NCBI GenBank assembly: GCA_016936075.1
Contig: JAFGPS010000023.1
Span: 1 to 64,000, forward strand
Length of the DNA: 64,000 nt
Direction of reading: 5' to 3'
Source of the DNA: Sedimentisphaerales bacterium
GTDB lineage: Bacteria; Planctomycetota; Phycisphaerae; Sedimentisphaerales; Anaerobacaceae
The notes under the pieces were generated by a model. The model was not told the origin of the DNA, made no database searches, and was given only the letters and a program-made list of their open reading frames with translations. This document shows positions 18,741 to 28,398 of the stretch, one piece after another. Within the stretch, counting starts at the first letter, position 1, and every line of letters starts with the position of its first letter. Made by a program: the position numbers and the translations under genes.

Positions 18741-19828
18741 TAGATTTCGCTGGTTTGAAACAACAACATGAGGCAATATCCGAAGAAATCGAACAGGCGA
18801 TCAGTAGAGTCTTAAAAAGCGGCTGGTTCATACTGGGAGAGGAGATTGATTGCTTTGAGAATGAGTTTTCTGATTATATCGGCACGAAATACAGTATCGG
18901 AGTGAATTCAGGCTCTGATGCCCTTCTGCTCGTTCTAAAGGCGTTACAAATTGGACAGGGAGATGAGGTCATCACTGTTTCTCATACATTTATTTCTTCT
19001 GTTGACAGCATAATTAGAAATGGCGCAAAACCGGTTTTTATCGACATTGAGCCTGACACATTTTGCATCGATACTACAAAAATCGAGCAGAAAATAACAA
19101 AAAGAACCAAAGCTATCCTGCCTGTCCATATTTACGGCCAGCCTGTAAATATGGATTCGGTAATGGAAATAGCAAAAAAAAATAACATTTATGTCATTGA
19201 AGACGCATGCCAGGCACACGGTGCGAAATTTTGTGGTAAAAGAGTAGGTTCCATCGGGGATATTGGGTGTTTTAGTTTCTACCCGGCTAAAAACCTTGGT
19301 GCATATGGTGACGGCGGAATGGTTACAACAAATAATCCGGAACTGGCCCAAAAAATACAAATGCTCCGAAATTACGGCCAACCTAAAAAATATGAGCATA
19401 ACTTTGTCGGTGTCAATAGCAGGCTGGACGAAATACAGGCGGCTTGTTTACGTGTTAAACTTAAATATCTCGACAAGTGGAACCAGAACAGGCGCGATAT
19501 CGCATCTCTCTATAATAAATTTTTTAAAGATATTCCCATTATTACACCAAGCGAGATGAAGTTTGCTGAGCATGTATATCACTTGTATGTTATCCGTTCT
19601 GGACAAAGAGATTCTCTTCAGAAAAAACTTTCTGAAAAAAAAATACATACCCAAATTCATTACCCCATTCCTGTACATAAACAAAAGGCATATCAGGAAC
19701 TTGGTCTTGATGCCGCATTGCCTGTCACAGAACAAATTTGCAAGGAAATACTGTCTCTGCCAATGCACCCATTTCTTAAAGAAGAGGATATTCATACTAT
19801 AGTTGAAGCAATTGAATCTTCTTTATAG
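18737..19828 (+). CDS. DegT/DnrJ/EryC1/StrS PLP-dependent sugar aminotransferase (FdtB/QdtB-like)
   Basis: [63 protein letters not shown] overlap with the upstream gene. Confidence 0.92.
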   Translation: MIDFAGLKQQHEAISEEIEQAISRVLKSGWFILGEEIDCFENEFSDYIGTKYSIGVNSGSDALLLVLKALQIGQGDEVITVSHTFISSVDSIIRNGAKPVFIDIEPDTFCIDTTKIEQKITKRTKAILPVHIYGQPVNMDSVMEIAKKNNIYVIEDACQAHGAKFCGKRVGSIGDIGCFSFYPAKNLGAYGDGGMVTTNNPELAQKIQMLRNYGQPKKYEHNFVGVNSRLDEIQAACLRVKLKYLDKWNQNRRDIASLYNKFFKDIPIITPSEMKFAEHVYHLYVIRSGQRDSLQKKLSEKKIHTQIHYPIPVHKQKAYQELGLDAALPVTEQICKEILSLPMHPFLKEEDIHTIVEAIESSL

Positions 19829-19841
19829 TGCAAAATCTCGC

Positions 19842-20459
19842 TTATTTATCATTTTTTACTGGTGTAAAAACAATCTTAATTCCATCGCACGGACAAATAT
19901 AACATAGATGAAGTTCATAAAATTCCATGACAGATGTATGTAAATTCATAAAAAAGCCAAAGAGTTTTTTTAATTTCCTCGAAAACCAGAATGGGGAACG
20001 AAAAACAAGTTTCCTGGATATTATATTGATTCTTATATTTGTGTAAAATTCAGGCACTTTTCGTTTCAGTTGTTTTTTAGTCTCAACAAAATAATCAAAG
20101 CTATATAATCCGAAATGTCTTTTATGTGTATAATCCGAATAGTAGTATGGATTTGAAAAATGCGGCACAAAAATATATGCTTTCCCATCAGGTTTAAGCA
20201 CCCTGATAATCTCACGCATGAGATATTCAAAATTATCTATATGCTCCAGAACACTCTTACAACGAAGCTCATCTACAGAATTGTCCGGTAAAAAAGGTAA
20301 TCCTTCCTCTATATCAGCTACTATGTCAACATTTGGCATGTCAACTTTATCAACTGTAACCCTTCCTTTCTTTGGCTTTTGACCGCAGCCTAAATCAATA
20401 ACGAAAGGAGTTTGACTATTTAACAACTGTTCTAAATTTATTTTGAGCAAAGGTGTCAT
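19842..20459 (-). CDS. SAM-dependent methyltransferase
   Basis: FVIDLGCGQKPKKGRVTVDKVD, LPFLPDNSVDELRCKSVLEHIDNFEYLMREIIRVLKPDGKAYIFVPH. Confidence 0.86.
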   Translation of the reverse strand: MTPLLKINLEQLLNSQTPFVIDLGCGQKPKKGRVTVDKVDMPNVDIVADIEEGLPFLPDNSVDELRCKSVLEHIDNFEYLMREIIRVLKPDGKAYIFVPHFSNPYYYSDYTHKRHFGLYSFDYFVETKKQLKRKVPEFYTNIRINIISRKLVFRSPFWFSRKLKKLFGFFMNLHTSVMEFYELHLCYICPCDGIKIVFTPVKNDK

Positions 20460-20590
20460 TATTTCTGCTTATTCAATTATATAGAAACGATTCCTTTTGA
20501 AATTCAATGAAAATAAAACTGAGTGATTATAGGCTAAAACTTGAATTCTTTCAACAAAATTAACTTTTGCCAATAACGCATTCTTTCCTA

Positions 20591-20657
20591 CAAATCTTTT
20601 GAAGATTAAAAAAAAGTAAGATATAATACCAATAAATTTATGACTACAAAAGATTTG
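20591..20657 (+). promoter_or_regulatory. Putative promoter plus 11-bp perfect inverted repeat spanning the start codon of the GT2 gene
   Basis: TTGAAG (20599) -17- TATAAT (20622-20627); CAAATCTTTTG (20591-20601) / CAAAAGATTTG (20647-20657). Confidence 0.45.
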
Positions 20658-21623
20658 AAATTATCTATCATTATAGTTAGCTGGAACGTAAAGCAGGAGT
20701 TGATTGATTGTTTACGTTCAATAGAAGAAAATCCGCCCACCAGTGGTTACGAAGTAATCACGGTTGATAATGCAAGCACAGATGGCACAATTGAGACATT
20801 ACAAAGTGAATTCCCAAAAGTCAAATTGATTGTAAACAAAGAGAACCGAGGATTTGCGGCTGCCAATAACGTAGGAACAAAACAAGCCCAGGGGGAATAT
20901 ATTTTATATCTGAATCCCGATACTATTGTCCATCCAGGATCGCTGGATATCTTATTGAACTTTTTGGATAATAATAAAGATGTCGGAGCATGCGGCCCGA
21001 AACTCCTAAACGATGACGGCACACTCCAGCCGTCCATAAGAAAAGTCCCTGATTTCCGATCGGCACTATACCAAAATACAATCCTGAGAAGACTCGGATT
21101 ATTTCGAAATAATTATCGTAAATACCGAATGCTTGATTTTGATTTTGAAAAGCAGATAGATGTAGATGTCATCATGGGAGCCGCATTAATGGTTAGGCAT
21201 TCCATCATAAAAGAAATTGACGGCATGGATGAAGCTTTTTTCATGTATTACGAAGAAGCTGATTTGTGCTATAGAGTTCAAAAAGCCGGCTGGCGAATAG
21301 TTTTTCTTCCTGAGTCACAAATTACCCATTTAGGAGGAAAATCATCCGACCAGGTGCCCGTGAAAACAAAAATGATGAGGCTGAGGAGTTTATTAATATT
21401 TTTCAGAAAACATTACGGCAAAGTGCAAACCTGCTTTTTTAATCTTGTTTTTAAGCCAGCCGTACTGCTAAGATATGTCATCGACTTTTTCTTGGCTATT
21501 ATGATGTATTTATTTGCTTTATTATTAATGAATAAAACAGGCCGCAGGAAATATTCAAATAAAATTAAATACTCTCTGTCATGGCTTCGTGAATATGCAT
21601 GGGAGTTTTTGATCAGGTTTTAG
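20640..21623 (+). CDS. Glycosyltransferase family 2 (rhamnosyltransferase-like)
   Basis: LSIIIVSWNVKQELIDCLRSI, EVITVDNASTDGTIETL, FAAANNVGTKQAQGEYILYLNPDT. Confidence 0.9.
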   Translation: MTTKDLKLSIIIVSWNVKQELIDCLRSIEENPPTSGYEVITVDNASTDGTIETLQSEFPKVKLIVNKENRGFAAANNVGTKQAQGEYILYLNPDTIVHPGSLDILLNFLDNNKDVGACGPKLLNDDGTLQPSIRKVPDFRSALYQNTILRRLGLFRNNYRKYRMLDFDFEKQIDVDVIMGAALMVRHSIIKEIDGMDEAFFMYYEEADLCYRVQKAGWRIVFLPESQITHLGGKSSDQVPVKTKMMRLRSLLIFFRKHYGKVQTCFFNLVFKPAVLLRYVIDFFLAIMMYLFALLLMNKTGRRKYSNKIKYSLSWLREYAWEFLIRF

Positions 21624-22293
21624 ATTCTTCCAATTTTCCAATCATTATAAATCCGGTCGGAGCAAATAAATGCCTATAGCCGGTTAGCCATGTGAATATC
21701 CCTATTTTGGATAGCATCTTGAGAAACTTGGCTGAAATACCTCTCATCGTATGACCATTTTTTTTGTGTTTACTATAACTAAAAGATATTTTACCTAAAT
21801 CATCGTCGATATTCTTGAAATCATTTACTTTAGAAGTCGCCGCAGTACTTTTATCCATATCAAATTTGACCGAAGGAAAAAGTTTCTTTACCCCTTCGGG
21901 CGTAAAACGCCAATAATCATTTGGATAACCGTGAATTTGCCAACTGAAAGGTACACCAATACATATCATTCCGCCCGGTTTCAACAATATAGCGAGATTT
22001 TCAGCCATTTTGAATGGATTATCACAATGCTCCAAAACGCTCAGGCAGAAAATTGTTCCAAATCGTTTATTACCAAGTTCACTATCGATTTTTTTAAAAT
22101 CATTTGTCAGGTCCAAAACAATATCCACGCCCTGTCCAGCTTCCATATCAAGACCTGTATATTCGGCCTTTGATTTGAAAAGCGAACGTAAATCTTGTGT
22201 TGTACCGTAATCTTTTGAACCGACTTCAAGAAACGGTCCGCTGAATTTATCAAGATGTTCCTTTATAAAAGTAAGCTGGTTAATGTCACCCAT
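21613..22293 (-). CDS. SAM-dependent methyltransferase
   Basis: PFLEVGSKDYGTTQDLRSLF, CLSVLEHCDNPFKMAENLAILLKPGGMICIGVPF. Confidence 0.82.
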   Translation of the reverse strand: MGDINQLTFIKEHLDKFSGPFLEVGSKDYGTTQDLRSLFKSKAEYTGLDMEAGQGVDIVLDLTNDFKKIDSELGNKRFGTIFCLSVLEHCDNPFKMAENLAILLKPGGMICIGVPFSWQIHGYPNDYWRFTPEGVKKLFPSVKFDMDKSTAATSKVNDFKNIDDDLGKISFSYSKHKKNGHTMRGISAKFLKMLSKIGIFTWLTGYRHLFAPTGFIMIGKLEESKT

Positions 22294-22328
22294 TTTTTAC
22301 CTTATATTATTACATTAAAATATTATTC

Positions 22329-23354
22329 TTATGTCCATGGGGCATTATAAGTGCCGTTTTGTGCTAAGTCTAAATAATATTGAGCAATTTTTTGACAATT
22401 GAATTCTTTATGTACTCTTTCCATTCCCGAATCTGCTATCTTTTTTCTTTCTTCTTCATGTTCAAGATACCAATGTGCTAATTCAAAAAATTCTTCAATT
22501 TCATCAAAATATTTGATATGTACGCCATCATTATAGAGAATGTCCGCTTCAGGGATTCTCTTTGCCATGACAAATGCACCACCAGCCATAAAACGAGTGA
22601 GCCTGTCCGAATGGCAGAATTTAATCGGTCCGTATGCATTTATATTTACACCAATTTTAGCACCGCTTATAGCATAAAGGCAATCCCTGCCTCCAATTGA
22701 AGATTTACCGCAACAACCGTAAAGTGTACAATTTGATTGAGTAGAAAGTTTTTTGACAAGTTTTTCTCTAAAATCTTCACTTGAGTCCGCATGATGCTGT
22801 AATTTTCCAATCCAGAGAATACCTGTTTTCCATTTCTCGTCAACTTCATATCGATGGTCAATATCAGGATCACACATGTTCGGCATAAAAATACATAATG
22901 GAACACCAGCATCGCGGTAATCCTGCAACCACTGACCATCATTTGTCGCGGTTAATATATCAAGTTCTTTTGCTGTTTCTATTCTGTCTTTTTGCAGCTT
23001 TGGCCATGGATCACCATCACCTCCGATAAAGATTGCATTTGGAGCAGCCTGTCTTGCCAATCTTATTGTTTGAGCATTTAAATGTCTGGCGAAACTTATA
23101 TACACAATATCAGGACAATAAATACTTAACTGCGCAGCAAGGAGTTTATCTATGTGTGACTTATAAAAATATGAAGAAAAAGTTTTACTCTTAAAAGGAC
23201 TAACCTGAGAAAGTGCATCACAATAACTAAAAATCCGAACATCATGCCCAAGCCTTATAAAACCCTTTGCAAGCTTAGGCATTTGGTCAGAGAACATTTT
23301 AGCCGGTTTGTTAACCAAATCAGTAATAATATAAATTCGTTTTGCACTGCTCAT
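22329..23354 (-). CDS. Glycosyltransferase group 1 / CgeB-like
   Basis: Rossmann-like glycosyltransferase; GAKIGVNINAYGPIKFCHSDRLTRFMAGGAFVMAKR. Confidence 0.72.
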   Translation of the reverse strand: MSSAKRIYIITDLVNKPAKMFSDQMPKLAKGFIRLGHDVRIFSYCDALSQVSPFKSKTFSSYFYKSHIDKLLAAQLSIYCPDIVYISFARHLNAQTIRLARQAAPNAIFIGGDGDPWPKLQKDRIETAKELDILTATNDGQWLQDYRDAGVPLCIFMPNMCDPDIDHRYEVDEKWKTGILWIGKLQHHADSSEDFREKLVKKLSTQSNCTLYGCCGKSSIGGRDCLYAISGAKIGVNINAYGPIKFCHSDRLTRFMAGGAFVMAKRIPEADILYNDGVHIKYFDEIEEFFELAHWYLEHEEERKKIADSGMERVHKEFNCQKIAQYYLDLAQNGTYNAPWT

Positions 23355-24307
23355 TCTTGCTGTTCTCTTTCGAATATTTTTAATGCTAAATCTTTGGATA
23401 ACTGAACTGCGGACTCTCTCTGGAGATGAGAACCATCAAAGCTGTCATAAGCGGTCGGATCAATTTCAATCCATCTACCGCCTGAATTTTGAAAAGTTTG
23501 CTTAAATTTGGAAAGATTAAAGCCGCTATATTGTTCTTCTATTTCAAACATTTCTTTACAGGTAGGAACAAGGAAACCATAGACTTTTATATCTGAAGTA
23601 CTCCATTTTGAAACATATTCCATCAAATTATCTATCATATCCTGATTTATCTGGCATCTTTCATATATTTTCAGGTAATTTTTAAGTTCCTTTTTTTTGC
23701 CCGGAGATTTCTTACTGTATGCCAGCCATCCATCTGAAAATAATTCCTTATGTGTATTGCTTTTCGACATATTAGGAAATAAACCAATCATGGCATCGTG
23801 AAAGGACATGTACTCAAAAAAACTATAAAGTGACGCAAAGTGCATGTGCATATAAATATCCTTTTTCGAAAGGCTTTTTAGTGCTAAAAATTGCCCTGTT
23901 ATTCCTGGATCATCAGTAAGTGAATGGGGTGTAATTCCAAGAATAATCGTTTTCTGATTACTATTTTTCCTTAACACCTTTCCTATTGCATCAAGATATT
24001 TTGTGTCGTATAAATTACTTGCAAATCCATAATTAACAATACATCTGTCCTTCAATGTTTCTTCCATTGTTCCCGGCGAAATCCCGCCCAAAATTCTTGA
24101 ATCGCCTGTAACAATAGCATCTGCATAATCTATCCAACTGATTTTAGTTGCCCAATATTTTTTTTCATGCATCCCGGTAATCTTTTTAGGACGCAACGAA
24201 CCCATAATAATAATAGATATTATTGCAAAAAAGAGTGTTCTTGCAGTCCTGTCACTGTATAGAACTTTAATAATATTTTTTTTCTTTGTATTTTTCTTAT
24301 TTTCCAT
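23351..24307 (-). CDS. SGNH/AlgJ-DltD-like membrane-anchored protein
   Basis: ADAIVTGDSRILGGIS motif and a late DGSHL; adjacent to MBOAT; start trimmed to MENKKN at 24307. Confidence 0.6.
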   Translation of the reverse strand: MENKKNTKKKNIIKVLYSDRTARTLFFAIISIIIMGSLRPKKITGMHEKKYWATKISWIDYADAIVTGDSRILGGISPGTMEETLKDRCIVNYGFASNLYDTKYLDAIGKVLRKNSNQKTIILGITPHSLTDDPGITGQFLALKSLSKKDIYMHMHFASLYSFFEYMSFHDAMIGLFPNMSKSNTHKELFSDGWLAYSKKSPGKKKELKNYLKIYERCQINQDMIDNLMEYVSKWSTSDIKVYGFLVPTCKEMFEIEEQYSGFNLSKFKQTFQNSGGRWIEIDPTAYDSFDGSHLQRESAVQLSKDLALKIFEREQQE

Positions 24308-24315
24308 AGGTTTTA

Positions 24316-25737
24316 TTAAAATTGAAAATAAATAAACGTATTTGAAGGAGCGTGCATAAAAACACAAATCATAACAAAAAAAGACAAAACTACAGGTTCA
24401 AAAGCTTTCTTAAATTTTGATCCTGACAAAGCCAATTCTGATTTATCCATGTCAAAGTAGAAAAATAACTGACTTCCAATAATTATTAATAACACATTTA
24501 TTGCATTATTATCTACGAGATCATGGACTACGGCATAATTAATAGCAAACGGATTTAACATTATTCGAAATACCGACATGGCCTGCGATAAATTTTCAGC
24601 TCTAAAGAAAACCCACGCTAAAGTTGTAAGTATGAATATAGCAAACGTAGTAATATGTCGTCCGGCAGGTAATTTTGATAATTTCTTTGGCCAATTCGTT
24701 AATCTTTCAACAGATAAATATAATGAATGCATAGCCGCCCAGAGAATAAAGGTCCATGCGGCTCCATGCCAGAGACCTGATATAAGCATAGTTATCCAAA
24801 GGGTTGCGTGACTGCCAAATTTGCTTTTACGTGAGCCTCCAAGGGGTATATAAACATAATCCCTGAACCAAGTCGAAAGCGATATATGCCATCTTTGCCA
24901 GAACTCACGAAAACTGGATGAAATATAAGGATTTTTGAAATTTACCGGAAATTCATAGCCAATCCACTTTCCTAAACCAATTGCGATATCGCTATAGCCG
25001 CTAAAGTCACAATAAATCTGAAAAGCAAACATAATCATAATTATCCACCAATAACTTAACGAAGCGGTTGGTGCATCTGCGGAAAATGCAGCATTAACGG
25101 TTATTGCAAGAGTATCGGCTACAACGACTTTTTTAAAGAAACCAAAAACAATTAGCCGCAATCCATCCCATCGCTGCTGTTCACTAACTGGTTTATAACT
25201 TTCCAATTGTGGAAGCAGATCAACTGCTCGAACAATAGGTCCCGCAACCAACTGCGGGAACAATGACAGGTATGCGAAAAAGTGAAAGATATTTCGTGTT
25301 GGATGAAGATTGCCGCGATAAATATCAATCGTATAACTCATTGACTGAAAAGTGTAAAAACTTATTCCAACTGGTAATATCAGATGAGTTGCGGGCATTT
25401 GAGCATCTATACCTAAACTATGCAGCAGCCAGTTTATATTGTTTATTCCGAAATTCAAATACTTGAATATCGCCAGTGAACCCACATTGCCGATAATCGA
25501 TAATGTTAATAATAGTTTTTTATGATTCCTGAACCTTTCAATTCCCAATCCGGCAAAGAAGTCTATTAAGCCGCTTCCTATGATTAAGAAAATAAATCGC
25601 CAGTCCCACCAGCCATAGAATATAAAAGATGCGGCCGTTAAATACATCCATCGTATATTATTTCTTTTGCGAAATAACGGCCATAACGAAAAAAATACAA
25701 TTCCAAATATGATAAATATTATCGAATTAAACTGCAT
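24316..25737 (-). CDS. MBOAT family O-acyltransferase (AlgI-like)
   Basis: LPVGISFYTFQSMSYTIDIYRG, FPQLVAGPIVR, FREFWQRWHISLSTWFRDYVYIPLGGSR, LWHGAAWTFILWAAMHS. Confidence 0.95.
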   Translation of the reverse strand: MQFNSIIFIIFGIVFFSLWPLFRKRNNIRWMYLTAASFIFYGWWDWRFIFLIIGSGLIDFFAGLGIERFRNHKKLLLTLSIIGNVGSLAIFKYLNFGINNINWLLHSLGIDAQMPATHLILPVGISFYTFQSMSYTIDIYRGNLHPTRNIFHFFAYLSLFPQLVAGPIVRAVDLLPQLESYKPVSEQQRWDGLRLIVFGFFKKVVVADTLAITVNAAFSADAPTASLSYWWIIMIMFAFQIYCDFSGYSDIAIGLGKWIGYEFPVNFKNPYISSSFREFWQRWHISLSTWFRDYVYIPLGGSRKSKFGSHATLWITMLISGLWHGAAWTFILWAAMHSLYLSVERLTNWPKKLSKLPAGRHITTFAIFILTTLAWVFFRAENLSQAMSVFRIMLNPFAINYAVVHDLVDNNAINVLLIIIGSQLFFYFDMDKSELALSGSKFKKAFEPVVLSFFVMICVFMHAPSNTFIYFQF

Positions 25738-25751
25738 AAAATACTTCTATC

Positions 25752-26753
25752 TCATCTGAGCATTTTTAATGCTGCTTCCATATTGTTTTTTGAAAGAAAA
25801 CCACGTCCCTTTTGATTTAAATGTTCATCTATTGATTCTGTATGAAAAAAATATTCGCCGCTAAGAGATCGAGAATGATCAATACAAACAACTGAATCGT
25901 TCGTAAAATCATGATCATTAATATCTTTATCTGACAAAAATATTCCTTTTTCATTTATAAGTAAATTCTTAACAGTCTCGACATTGCGTAAAAAATAGTT
26001 ATTGAACTCGCTGCCAACAGTTCTGTTAGCCGCCTGAATATTAATCGGAGTTATATAAAATAATAATTTACCGCCAAGATTTCCAACTAAATCTATTACG
26101 TCTTTAATTTTTAATAATCTGGGATGAGTTGCAGGGATTTGGAACAAATAAAAATAAATGAAAAGCTCTTTCCGTCTTTCACTCTCCGATATTTCTATAC
26201 TATCGTTTTTTAATCTTATCGCTTCGAATTCTCCTACAGTTTTAAAATTACTTAAAGGATATTTTACAGGAATTGATTCATAACCATTCATATTTATTCG
26301 TCTTCTGTAATACCTTTTCAAGCCATGTCCGGAATAATAATGCTTGAGTAAATCAATTTCTTCCTTAAATTGCCAACTTGGCTGCCTGTGCCACTGCGGC
26401 GAAAAGCTTCGAATATTTATCGGGACAATAAATAGTTTCGGATGATGTCGCGTTACCTCCGACATTTTCATTATATGATAATAAATCTCCATATGATATG
26501 AGCCGTGGGATATTTCCAGCACGTTAGCTTTTCCACTCATATCCCCCGCGAGCATTTCTCCGGTTGTCCGTCTATCTGTATCTTCATGAGCAGCTCGAAG
26601 AACCGTTGAATCACCAAGATATAAAATATCAGGACAAATATCGCTTTTATCTAATCCATTAACGATTTTGTCAATAAGCCGATATTTCCTTCCGAATAAT
26701 CTGTCACCGAAATCATTTATGTTTTTATTAATAAAATATTTAATATTACCCAT
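25752..26753 (-). CDS. SGNH-hydrolase-like protein
   Basis: DILYLGDSTVLRA (GDS block), next to MBOAT. Confidence 0.55.
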   Translation of the reverse strand: MGNIKYFINKNINDFGDRLFGRKYRLIDKIVNGLDKSDICPDILYLGDSTVLRAAHEDTDRRTTGEMLAGDMSGKANVLEISHGSYHMEIYYHIMKMSEVTRHHPKLFIVPINIRSFSPQWHRQPSWQFKEEIDLLKHYYSGHGLKRYYRRRINMNGYESIPVKYPLSNFKTVGEFEAIRLKNDSIEISESERRKELFIYFYLFQIPATHPRLLKIKDVIDLVGNLGGKLLFYITPINIQAANRTVGSEFNNYFLRNVETVKNLLINEKGIFLSDKDINDHDFTNDSVVCIDHSRSLSGEYFFHTESIDEHLNQKGRGFLSKNNMEAALKMLR

Positions 26754-27399
26754 GTGTCCTTATAATATCTTTTTCAACCTTGAAACTCCAATCACCGTGA
26801 ATATCCTGTATATATTTTTTCAGCGATTCGAGTGTAGGATAATCATTTTTTCCAATGAAACAACGTGCATCGTCTATTAAAATAATATGTTTTTTAGCAC
26901 AAGGATGTTGAAGTACACATTCCATCTCCTGCATTATAGGTGTTTCCAATTCTCCCCTGGCAGTCGAGCCACCTGAATAATGAGCATCAAGCCAAAAAAG
27001 GCAAGGATCATTAATATCTTTCATAATCTGCGGCAAAACCTCACCGCTCGAACCTTGAAGAATATTAACATCAGGGTAGCCCCAAAATCTCCTTTTAGCG
27101 TTTTGATAATGTTTCGAATCAAGTTCTATTGAGTAAATTTTCTTAATATAAGGCATAACAGCATAAACCATCTTACCTTTATATGTACCTGTCTCGATAA
27201 ATACCGCAGGTGAATACTTTTTAATATACTCGATAACTACCTGCTGCTTTCCCAAATTAGGCATTGGTCCATCAACGCATGTGCTTTGCCATTGCCTGTA
27301 TTTTCTTTGAAGCTGCTTTTGCCTGTGAATTCTCGCCAGGGCTCCCAACGGAGTAGTACATTCTAAAAAGTATTTGACATTATCAACCATATCTATCAC
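26746..27399 (-). CDS. SAM-dependent methyltransferase-like protein
   Basis: VFIETGTYKGKMVYAVMPYIKKIYSIELDSKHYQNAKRRF, LFWLDAHYSGG. Confidence 0.72.
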   Translation of the reverse strand: MIDMVDNVKYFLECTTPLGALARIHRQKQLQRKYRQWQSTCVDGPMPNLGKQQVVIEYIKKYSPAVFIETGTYKGKMVYAVMPYIKKIYSIELDSKHYQNAKRRFWGYPDVNILQGSSGEVLPQIMKDINDPCLFWLDAHYSGGSTARGELETPIMQEMECVLQHPCAKKHIILIDDARCFIGKNDYPTLESLKKYIQDIHGDWSFKVEKDIIRTHG

Positions 27400-27447
27400 T
27401 TCTATAATCCTGCCATTGAAACTATCAATTCAATTTCTGTAAATACT

Positions 27448-28374
27448 CTATTTATTTTTTAACTTAAAATACTCCCTTCCACACCCCGGTTCAGTTGGCT
27501 TGTTATTCGAAACAAATTCTATATCAAGCCTGAAATTTTGTTTGTATTTATCATTCAGAGCTTCTACTGTATGTTCCTGAGTACCATCATGGTCATTCTT
27601 TGTTGTAGTATTAACCATGTTGACCTGTATCGCACTTGCACATAATTTCTGGAAGTAAATATAATCAGGCACCTTAGCCTTATTATTTTTGGACCATCGG
27701 CAAGGCCATGATTCGAGCTTGTTCGGGCTGTATATATATCCGAAACGCTTGAAAACTTTCCTATGTAAACCAGTTGGAGCAATAAGCTTCGTCAAGAATG
27801 AAGTTGTTCCGAATATTTTCTTTAGAAACGGATTAAGATTCATTGAACTGTAAATAATTCTCTTAACCAATTCGGTTTTATAAAATGTGCAGCACAGTTC
27901 AAATGGGTATCTTGTATGCGGCGTTTGGCCTTCTTTCCAGTTAAGCCTGAAAACCTTCTCTTCTCCGGTTGATATTTCTTCAATTTTATCGCCGCTATCT
28001 TTCAGGGATTCAGTGCTGAACCGCAAGGTGAAACCATAAATATTATCACTCTGCTCATCGAAAGTTTTATTTATTAATTCCATATCAACGGAATCATAAA
28101 ATACCACATCATCAATACCGAACAGTATATATTTTGTATCAACCTGATTTAAAACATCCATAAAATCAGTGAAAAAATCAGATTCTTTGATAACAACACA
28201 CTTATTATATTTCTGAAAAAGTTTATTGTATTCCTCGGAAAATAGTTCCTCTTTGTAAATAATATAGGTATGAATAAGGTCCGCCGGAAAATATTTATAC
28301 AAACTCTCCAGATATGCATCAAGTTGCAATGGACGATTTTTAGTAAAAACAATATTGCTTATCATTTGGCTCAT
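27448..28374 (-). CDS. Glycosyltransferase-like protein (GT-A fold type)
   Basis: NIVFTKNRPLQLDAYLESLYKY, TKYILFGIDDVVFYD (DDxV position of a DXD-like motif). Confidence 0.6.
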   Translation of the reverse strand: MSQMISNIVFTKNRPLQLDAYLESLYKYFPADLIHTYIIYKEELFSEEYNKLFQKYNKCVVIKESDFFTDFMDVLNQVDTKYILFGIDDVVFYDSVDMELINKTFDEQSDNIYGFTLRFSTESLKDSGDKIEEISTGEEKVFRLNWKEGQTPHTRYPFELCCTFYKTELVKRIIYSSMNLNPFLKKIFGTTSFLTKLIAPTGLHRKVFKRFGYIYSPNKLESWPCRWSKNNKAKVPDYIYFQKLCASAIQVNMVNTTTKNDHDGTQEHTVEALNDKYKQNFRLDIEFVSNNKPTEPGCGREYFKLKNK

Positions 28375-28398
28375 AAATACATTTACTTATATTCTTAC

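Noticed and set aside
18944-19399. 151-aa minus-strand ORF
   Set aside because: Antisense to the well-supported DegT aminotransferase gene.
24308-24367. N-terminal extension of the SGNH-like protein (MCFYARSFKYVYLFSILIKP)
   Set aside because: Overlaps the MBOAT 3' end; the ATG at 24307 gives a start just downstream of the MBOAT stop.
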